A DNA stretch of 26,916 bases from CAZZGX01 sp964653715 (GTDB lineage: Bacteria; Patescibacteriota; Minisyncoccia; Ryanbacterales; GWA2-47-10b), in contig CAZZGX010000042.1 in NCBI GenBank assembly GCA_964653715.1, forward strand, positions 1-26,916. The letters run 5' to 3'. This document shows positions 22,118 to 26,916 of this stretch, in pieces. Within the stretch, counting starts at the first letter, position 1; every line of letters starts with the position of its first letter. The notes under the pieces were generated by a model. That model was given only the letters and a program-made list of their open reading frames with translations, was not told the origin of the DNA and made no database searches. Both the position numbers and the translations under genes were made by a program.

Positions 22118-23140
22118 ATGACCGCCGTTCTTCTTATCGGAGCCGTTATCATCGGATTTTTTGTTGCCTTTCTTCTTTTGCGGAGCAGACATAATCAACC
22201 GGAAGGTCTTATGTTTTTGCAAAATCAGATTAATGAAATCGCGCGGATGATGGATATGCGCCTTGGCGAGTCGACGCGTATGCTCCAATCGAATTTTGCC
22301 GAATCATCGCGAATTATACGCGATGTTACGGAACGCCTTACAAAGCTTGATGAAACTAATCGGCAGGTCATAAATTTTACTGATCAACTCCAGTCGCTCC
22401 AAGATATTCTTAAAAATCCAAAACAGCGCGGGATACTGGGAGAATATTATCTTGAAACGCTTTTGAAAAATGTTCTTCCGCCTGGTTCGTTTCAGATGCA
22501 ATATCCTTTTCAAGACGGGACTATCGTGGATGCCGCAATTTTTGTGAAAGAAAAAATTATTCCGGTTGATTCAAAGTTTTCGCTTGAAAATTATAATCGG
22601 CTGGTTGAAGAACGGGATCCAAATGAACGCGAGCGGCTCGAGAGAGCGTTCAAGGCCGATCTTAAAAATCGTATTGACGAAACCTCAAAATATATCAAGC
22701 CGTCAGAAGGAACAATGGATTTTGCGTTTATGTTTATCCCGCATGAGGCGATCTATTATGATCTTCTGGTAGCGCAAGTTGGCGCGGTAAAAGTAAACAC
22801 GCGGGATCTCGTCGAATACGCGTTCAAAGAAAAGCACGTCATCATTGTCTCCCCGACATCATTTTTAGCCTATCTTCAAACGGTATTACAGGGTCTTCGG
22901 GCACTCAAGATTGAAGAGTCGGCGAAAGAAATTCGCGTCCGTGTCGAAGATTTGCGCCGCCATCTTTCGAGCTATGATGAATTTATGCAACGCCTTGGGA
23001 AGAATTTGGGGACGACGGTTACGATGTATAACAACGCCTACCGCGAGTTTAAAAAAATTGATAAAGATGTGTTGCGAATCAGCGGAGAGAACATAGGTGT
23101 TGAGCCCGTTACGCTTGACAGGCCTGATGAAGTTGAGTAA
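22118..23140 (+). CDS. rmuC: RmuC family DNA recombination protein
   Basis: RmuC proteins carry a nuclease-like domain thought to limit inversions at short inverted repeats. The 340-residue protein has an N-terminal TM at about residues 3-21 (AVLLIGAVIIGFFVAFLLL). A coiled-coil stretch follows at about 30-95 (INEIARMMDMRLGESTRML and on), then the core at about 100-290: NPKQRGILGEYYLETLL, FQDGTIVDAAIFVKEKIIPV with the restriction-nuclease-like D-SKF (VDSKFSLENY), YIKPSEGTMDFAFMFIPHEAIY and EKHVIIVSPTSFLAYLQTV. E. coli RmuC is about 475 residues, so both ends are reduced. It is placed between two genes with their own promoters. The TTGACA -35 of rplU lies inside its last 26 bases. Confidence 0.92.
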   Translation: MTAVLLIGAVIIGFFVAFLLLRSRHNQPEGLMFLQNQINEIARMMDMRLGESTRMLQSNFAESSRIIRDVTERLTKLDETNRQVINFTDQLQSLQDILKNPKQRGILGEYYLETLLKNVLPPGSFQMQYPFQDGTIVDAAIFVKEKIIPVDSKFSLENYNRLVEERDPNERERLERAFKADLKNRIDETSKYIKPSEGTMDFAFMFIPHEAIYYDLLVAQVGAVKVNTRDLVEYAFKEKHVIIVSPTSFLAYLQTVLQGLRALKIEESAKEIRVRVEDLRRHLSSYDEFMQRLGKNLGTTVTMYNNAYREFKKIDKDVLRISGENIGVEPVTLDRPDEVE

Positions 23141-23143
23141 TAT
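23115..23143 (+). promoter_or_regulatory. rplU promoter inside the end of rmuC
   Basis: A perfect TTGACA (23115-23120), a 17-base spacer and TAATAT (23138-23143), which overlaps the rmuC stop codon. The start is predicted at 23150, the A of the rplU ATG, so the mRNA would be leaderless. Confidence 0.65.
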
Positions 23144-23149
23144 CGAGCC

Positions 23150-23461
23150 ATGTTTGCAGTGATTGAAACCGGCGGGAAGCAGTATCTCGTCAAAGAAAAA
23201 GATACGATAAAAATCGAAAAGCTTTCTGAAAATGAGGGGAAGCAATTTCAATTTGATAAAGTTCTTCTTCTGACGAATGGAGATGCGGTAGAGGTTGGAA
23301 GGCCGTATTTGAAGGGTGTCGCGGTTGACGCAGTTGTTCTCAAACAGGGAAGAGGAAAGAAAATTAGCATGCTTCGCTATCAATCAAAGACCCGTCGCAG
23401 GCGGCGCAAAGGCCATCGTCAGCATTTTACTGAAATAGAGATCATAGCTATAAAAAAATAA
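23150..23461 (+). CDS. rplU: Large-subunit ribosomal protein bL21
   Basis: bL21 binds 23S rRNA and supports assembly of the large subunit. It is 103 residues, as in other bacteria. The family pattern is complete: MFAVIETGGKQYLVKEKDTI at the N-terminus, then VLLLTNGDAVEVGRPYLKGV, and the basic YQSKTRRRRRKGHRQHFTEIEI near the end. In most bacteria rpmA (bL27) follows rplU; here a terminator follows directly and bL27 is not in the window. The upstream promoter in rmuC has the best -35 here, in keeping with high expression. Confidence 0.97.
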   Translation: MFAVIETGGKQYLVKEKDTIKIEKLSENEGKQFQFDKVLLLTNGDAVEVGRPYLKGVAVDAVVLKQGRGKKISMLRYQSKTRRRRRKGHRQHFTEIEIIAIKK

Positions 23462-23489
23462 CCCCGCAGAGACGGGGTTATTTTTTTTC
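23459..23489 (+). terminator. Intrinsic terminator after rplU
   Basis: TAACCCCG (23459-23466) pairs perfectly with CGGGGTTA (23473-23480) around CAGAGA, followed by eight T in a row (23481-23488, after the last A of the stem). The stem includes the end of the rplU stop codon. Confidence 0.92.
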
Positions 23490-23501
23490 TCCCGTTTCTT
23501 A

Positions 23502-23534
23502 TGACCAGTGAAGCCAGAATTCACCTGTGGTCAA
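23502..23534 (+). repeat. Imperfect inverted repeat upstream of the decayed ligase
   Basis: TGACCAGTGAA and TTCACCTGTGGTCA flank a short AT-containing centre; pairing leaves a two- to three-base bulge. It has no T run, so it is not a plain terminator. An operator or RNA structure is possible. Confidence 0.35.
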
Positions 23535-23561
23535 AGGAAGAATAGGAAGGAAGTTGTTAAT

Positions 23562-24264
23562 ATGGATTTTACGTCTCCATGGTATATTTTAACTATGGTC
23601 TCTGATTCTGGCATAGACACAAAAAATTATAGAAAGTATTTTAGTGAACTATATCAGAGGTCTTCGGATAAATGGGATCGGCTTGGCAAACAACATAACG
23701 TACAATTGTTCCACGCTACTGCAATAAAAGTTCCTGCGTATAAGGATTTTCTCAAAAAAAATAAAATCAATCCAAATAAAATAAAAACATGGGCTGATTT
23801 TCAACACGTCCCCGCAGTCGATAAAAATAACTATCTTCGCAAATATACGCTTGAGGAGCTCTGTTGGTATGGGCATATGGATTGGGGGGGGACTTATTAC
23901 CTATCAGGCTATTCGCCAAACATCGCTCCGCAGATATCCGCCATTTATCAAAGATGTCATCGATGAAGGAATCGCGCACAGCATCAATTGGAAATCTTTT
24001 CAGATTAAAATTATATTTGCCGCCGAGACATTCTCCGAAAAATTTCGAGAGCATATTATGACTTCTACGGGGATCACAGACCCATACCGCCATATCATGA
24101 ATATTTATGGTACGGCAGATCTTGGTACGATGGCGATAGAAACTCCTTTGAGTATTCTTTTGCGAAAGCTCGCGCTTGCAGATTCGGCGTCAGCCGCAAC
24201 TGAGCATATTGTCCTTGTTGTCGGGTTTCAAAACCCTTCTTATTGGTTGAATTCTATCAAATGA
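23562..24264 (+). pseudogene. Decayed CapK/PaaK-like adenylate-forming ligase
   Basis: Two reading frames together cover separated parts of a phenylacetate-CoA-ligase-like (CapK, F390-synthetase-related) protein. The first (from 23562, preceded by AGGAAGG) runs to about 23866: ATAIKVPAYKDFLKKNKI, then TWADFQHVPAVDKNNYLRKY and LEELCW. The second, in another frame from about 23866 to 24264, carries GMGIWIGG, LITYQAIR, then YPPFIKDVIDEGIAHSINW, a FAAETFSEKFRE block and NIYGTADLGTMAIETPLSI. From memory of the family, the Ser/Gly-rich ATP-binding loop after LCW, about 60 residues before YPPF, and the C-terminal domain are missing. Intact members have over 400 residues; here about 230 are left. It can hardly bind ATP. 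It belongs to the lipid/acyl-metabolism context downstream. Confidence 0.72.
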
Positions 24265-24287
24265 AAAGCCTCGAACAAGGCTTTTTT
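24264..24287 (+). terminator. Intrinsic terminator after the decayed ligase
   Basis: AAAAGCCT (24264-24271) pairs with AGGCTTTT (24278-24285) around CGAACA, with two more T. It starts on the last base of the stop codon. Confidence 0.88.
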
Positions 24288-24309
24288 CTTATAGCTTTTG
24301 TGGTCGTCG

Positions 24310-24318
24310 TGGTATTAT
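24310..24318 (+). promoter_or_regulatory. Predicted extended -10 promoter of the acyltransferase operon
   Basis: TGGTATTAT (TG at 24310-24311, TATTAT at 24313-24318) is an extended -10 without a clear -35. Transcription would start near 24325, a few bases before the plsC ATG at 24331. Confidence 0.5.
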
Positions 24319-24330
24319 TAAACAGAAGTT

Positions 24331-24960
24331 ATGCTTGCTTATATCGCGCAGAAAATTATTCAAGGCCCGCTACGGATTTCATATAAAATATCGTATCGGC
24401 TAATCATCCGTGGGCATGAAAATTTGAAAAATATTAAAAAACCCATGCTCATCGTATCAAATCATCAATCGTATAACGATGCATTTCTAGTTGCATCGTC
24501 CTTGCCATTCTTGTCGCCATTATTTCCTTTGCGATATATGGCGGCAACATATTTTCGTTCTCCTCTAATGACAAAACTTTATCGATGGGGCGTCATACCG
24601 TCAATTTACTATATTTTTGGAGCTATATTATTACCGCGGGGCAAAGATCTCGAAGGCAAGACACAGCTCGCCATTCAAAATATTCAAAAACACAAATCCG
24701 TTGTAATTTTTCCCGAAGGAGGAGTTGTTCGTGACGACGCAATCGGGGATTTTAAGCAAGGGGTTGCCATTATTTGTCAAAAAACCGAAGCTCCGATTTT
24801 GCCCGTGGTGCATCGTAACATTTTAATTAATGGTATACGTAAAAAAGTTATTTATTTTGCGCCAATATATTATCCGAAAGGATCAGAGGTTGATGAAATA
24901 ATGCAGAATATTCGATCACATTTTATTTCTTTATACGATAAGCTCGCGTACTTCGAATAG
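24331..24960 (+). CDS. PlsC-family 1-acyl-glycerol-3-phosphate acyltransferase
   Basis: Proteins of this family move a fatty acyl chain from acyl-ACP or acyl-CoA to lysophosphatidate or related acceptors at the inner membrane. The 209-residue protein has the catalytic N44-H45-x4-D50 box (NHQSYND), a substrate block around RYMAATYFRSP, LPRGKDLEGK, and FPEGG at 127-131. The N-terminal helix (AYIAQKIIQGPLRISYKISY) is amphipathic. PlsC itself is plausible, but the location next to a LuxI-like acyltransferase/methyltransferase gene suggests it could act on a special lipid or conjugate. Many CPR bacteria lack full fatty-acid synthesis and rely on host-derived lipids. It ends 17 bases before the fusion gene. 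Confidence 0.88.
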   Translation: MLAYIAQKIIQGPLRISYKISYRLIIRGHENLKNIKKPMLIVSNHQSYNDAFLVASSLPFLSPLFPLRYMAATYFRSPLMTKLYRWGVIPSIYYIFGAILLPRGKDLEGKTQLAIQNIQKHKSVVIFPEGGVVRDDAIGDFKQGVAIICQKTEAPILPVVHRNILINGIRKKVIYFAPIYYPKGSEVDEIMQNIRSHFISLYDKLAYFE

Positions 24961-24977
24961 TAAATGTTTTAAATACA

Positions 24978-26342
24978 ATGTGGCGTATCGTTTACGTATT
25001 CCGTATTGCTTTGCTTAAACTTTTTTTTTGGAAAAAGGGATTTCGGCTACACATTTCTGATATGATGGATGCGCCAGAAGCCATATTTATTCTTCGACAA
25101 GAAGTATATACAGAAGTCGGGCATATTAATAATGAAAGTCAAATCCCTAAAACATGGATTGACGACTATGATAAAAGAAGTGCGCATGTATATATCACAG
25201 ATCGAAATAATGGAGTGCTTGCTTCGGCAAGACTCATATACAAAGAGCCGCTACCCATACTGTCTTATTTCAATATAAACTTACCAGAAGCAGAGCACCT
25301 CGGTGAGTTTTCTAGACTTGTTGTAGCAAAAGATTTTCGAGGGGGTCGAAGAATTATACTGATTGCACTCACGTATGGCCTCATGAAAGCGAGTAGGCGT
25401 CATGCAGTAGATCGATGGGTTGCGTTTATGCCCGTTGATTTTAGAGATTCAATTAAACGCTTCGGAGTGTTGTTTGAAGAATTGGTAGTACAGTCTCCGA
25501 GTGAAGCGCATATGAGTGCGCGCGCAAAAATGCCTGGTTATTTTAAAAATGATGTTCGTCCGTTTACCGTACTTGTTAGAAACGTATTGGAAAAAGGTTA
25601 CGGCGGGCTTACGTATAAAGTCAGAATGACGGGATCGAGGGATAGTACTTTTTGGAATAGATATTTTAAAACCTATGATACTCTTAATCGCCTTATCCCG
25701 TACCAAGAGCTCATGGATGAGTTTTGTAGTAATTTAGGAAATGTGAAGAATAAAAAAATTCTTGATGCGGGCGCGGGTACTGGTAACCTTGCAAGCCTTT
25801 TAACGAAAAAAGGGGCGGTGGTATGGGCTCTTGATTCATCGAAAGAGGGCTTGAGTATGACGAGGCAGAAAATGGCTGCACGGTATATCGTAGCGCATGA
25901 CCTTACTCAATTATTGCCGTTTGAAAACAATTTTTTTGATGCGGTTGTTAGTAATAATACGATATACACGCTGCCACAGAACACTCACTCTTCGGTAATG
26001 GAAGAATTTTTTAGAGTACTCAGGACCGAAGGTAGGATTGTCATATCAAATCCTTCCGACCACTGGAATCCTACGAAAATCGTCCTGACTCATTTTAGAG
26101 AATATTACCATCGCAATGGATTTATACGTTTTTGTGCACACTTTTCGACAATGATATACCCGCTCTTGGTTCTTTGGTACTATAATCTCATTATTTCGCG
26201 TAAAATGCATGAGAGTACTTATTCCCTATTTTCGCCGCGGCACCAGGCGAATCTTTTAAAAACTAGTGGGTTTTCAGTTTTATCTGAAGCAAAAAGTGTC
26301 TATGGAGATCAGGCAGAAATGGTTGTCGCTATAAAATCGTAA
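24978..26342 (+). CDS. Fusion of a LuxI/N-acyl-amino-acid-synthase-like domain and a SAM methyltransferase
   Basis: The 454-residue protein has two enzyme domains. Residues about 20-200 follow the acyl-homoserine-lactone synthase (GNAT-like) pattern: L39-R40 with V43-Y44 (cf. LR-xx-VF), D62-x2-D65 in IDDYDKR, R85-L86 after GVLASA, and E110-x-S-R113. These match the conserved Arg, two Asp, Arg, Glu and Arg of LuxI enzymes, though the usual Trp before the Asp pair is not in the same place (W60 is near). N-acyl amino acid synthases such as FeeM share this fold. Residues about 225-454 are a class I methyltransferase: motif I ILDAGAGTGN with D262, then an acidic WALDSS, SNNTIYTLPQ and VLRTEGRIVISNP. 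A hydrophobic stretch near residues 385-410 may bind membrane. Substrates are unknown. Confidence 0.78.
   Translation: MWRIVYVFRIALLKLFFWKKGFRLHISDMMDAPEAIFILRQEVYTEVGHINNESQIPKTWIDDYDKRSAHVYITDRNNGVLASARLIYKEPLPILSYFNINLPEAEHLGEFSRLVVAKDFRGGRRIILIALTYGLMKASRRHAVDRWVAFMPVDFRDSIKRFGVLFEELVVQSPSEAHMSARAKMPGYFKNDVRPFTVLVRNVLEKGYGGLTYKVRMTGSRDSTFWNRYFKTYDTLNRLIPYQELMDEFCSNLGNVKNKKILDAGAGTGNLASLLTKKGAVVWALDSSKEGLSMTRQKMAARYIVAHDLTQLLPFENNFFDAVVSNNTIYTLPQNTHSSVMEEFFRVLRTEGRIVISNPSDHWNPTKIVLTHFREYYHRNGFIRFCAHFSTMIYPLLVLWYYNLIISRKMHESTYSLFSPRHQANLLKTSGFSVLSEAKSVYGDQAEMVVAIKS
26330..26335 (+). promoter_or_regulatory. Possible -10 box for the downstream membrane-protein gene
   Basis: TATAAA lies 8 bases before the ATG at 26344, inside the end of the fusion gene. 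No -35 is evident, so co-transcription with the fusion gene is equally possible. Confidence 0.3.
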
Positions 26343-26343
26343 T

Positions 26344-26916
26344 ATGTTAAGTATTGCTGACAATTTTCTTGTTACCACAGCTCTTATTAATGCGGCGCTT
26401 GCTATTCTTATTTTACGTCGGAACTGGAAAGACCCGGTCAATATTGCTTTTACGCTTTTAAGTAGCAACATCTTTTTATGGTCCATGGCACTGTTTGCCT
26501 TCCGAACTATTTCCGGAGATGCCGGTATTATTTTTTGGGGGAAGCTTGTTTATAGCATTGCCATATTCATACCGTTTACATTCCTGCTTTTTGTATTTAC
26601 TTTTGTCGGGGTAAATCTCACAGGCTATATTAGCGTACTTTTCTTTCTTCTCGTTTCTCTCTTTTTCTCGGTGTCCAGTTTTTCCACGTCATTCATCGTT
26701 ACTGGCGTAGTTCATGGTACACAAAATAATCAAATTTACTTTGGGTCTTTTTATAATTTATATCTTTTGACAACAACGTTAATGTTTATCGTTGGATACA
26801 TTGTTCTATTTAGACATTATAGACATGAAAAAAATAAAATAAGGCAAACTCAATACAAATTTATTATTACTGGAACAAGTTTGGCAATAGTCATCGGGCT
26901 TGGTATAAATGGATTT
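26344..26916 (+). CDS. Multi-TM membrane protein, N-terminal part (possible 7TM sensor-kinase input domain)
   Basis: The frame is open from ATG 26344 to the window end: 191 codons, no stop. It shows six transmembrane segments at about residues 7-25, 35-55, 61-88, 92-112, 135-155 and 172-190, with positive residues (RRNWK, RHYRHEKNKIR) on the cytoplasmic side. The pattern with short loops, a first segment with an N-terminal outside face and W in TM2 (NIFLWSMALF) is typical of the 7TM input domain of many histidine kinases and diguanylate cyclases in environmental bacteria. The output domain is beyond the window, so the class cannot be proved. It begins 1 base after the fusion gene stop (TAA, 26340-26342), so both may be one operon. 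Confidence 0.55.
   Translation, partial: MLSIADNFLVTTALINAALAILILRRNWKDPVNIAFTLLSSNIFLWSMALFAFRTISGDAGIIFWGKLVYSIAIFIPFTFLLFVFTFVGVNLTGYISVLFFLLVSLFFSVSSFSTSFIVTGVVHGTQNNQIYFGSFYNLYLLTTTLMFIVGYIVLFRHYRHEKNKIRQTQYKFIITGTSLAIVIGLGINGF

Noticed and set aside
1..26916. CRISPR arrays, insertion sequences, phage genes
   Set aside because: I saw no regularly spaced repeats, transposase or integrase motifs, or phage structural genes on either strand.

Overview
The window looks like a chromosome segment from a small-genome bacterium of the Candidate Phyla Radiation (Patescibacteria, most likely a Parcubacteria-type lineage). The reasons are family-level: genes are packed with 1-25 base overlaps, many housekeeping proteins are clearly shorter than their E. 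coli or Bacillus counterparts (MurF without its N-terminal domain, ProRS without its editing insert, a 200-residue delta-prime subunit, a small PBP2 and MreC), and Shine-Dalgarno sequences are scarce. No rRNA or other lineage marker lies in the window, so this placement is inference.

Layout. (1) 1-6918: the 3' end of murC converges on a minus-strand PEGA-domain membrane protein. A divergent promoter pair then launches a packed plus-strand operon: murA, a first mreB, a short holB, a membrane-anchored Asp-box beta-propeller, frr and rseP. (2) 6938-11859: proS, a second mreB, mreC, an mreD-like gene and mrdA (PBP2) form the rod-shape operon. (3) 11914-13862: greA and lysS, from a good promoter inside the end of mrdA and closed by a hairpin terminator. 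(4) 13954-18576: the dcw cluster mraZ, rsmH, an ftsL-like gene, ftsI and murF, preceded by a cluster of GTGGAT repeats. (5) 18599-18670: tRNA-Glu(CTC). (6) 18724-21561: an operon with strong ribosome-binding sites encoding two exported proteins and an atypical phosphoribosyltransferase. (7) 21563-23490: aag, rmuC and rplU, each with its own apparent promoter. (8) 23562-26916: a visibly more A+T-rich segment with a decayed CapK/PaaK-like ligase, a PlsC acyltransferase, a LuxI-like acyl-transferase domain fused to a SAM methyltransferase, and the start of a multi-TM protein resembling sensor-kinase input domains.

How it fits together. Regions 1-4 are mostly cell-wall synthesis, elongation (MreB/MreC/MreD/PBP2) and division (MraZ to MurF) genes interleaved with translation factors (Frr, ProRS, LysRS, RsmH, L21). 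Two themes stand out. First, many genes seem to be transcribed from promoters whose -10 box lies 6-8 bases before the start codon, which predicts leaderless mRNAs. Second, the last 2.6 kb may encode production and sensing of an acylated, methylated small molecule: the LuxI-type active-site residues are present, and a possible membrane receptor starts directly downstream. That is the best candidate for an undescribed system here.
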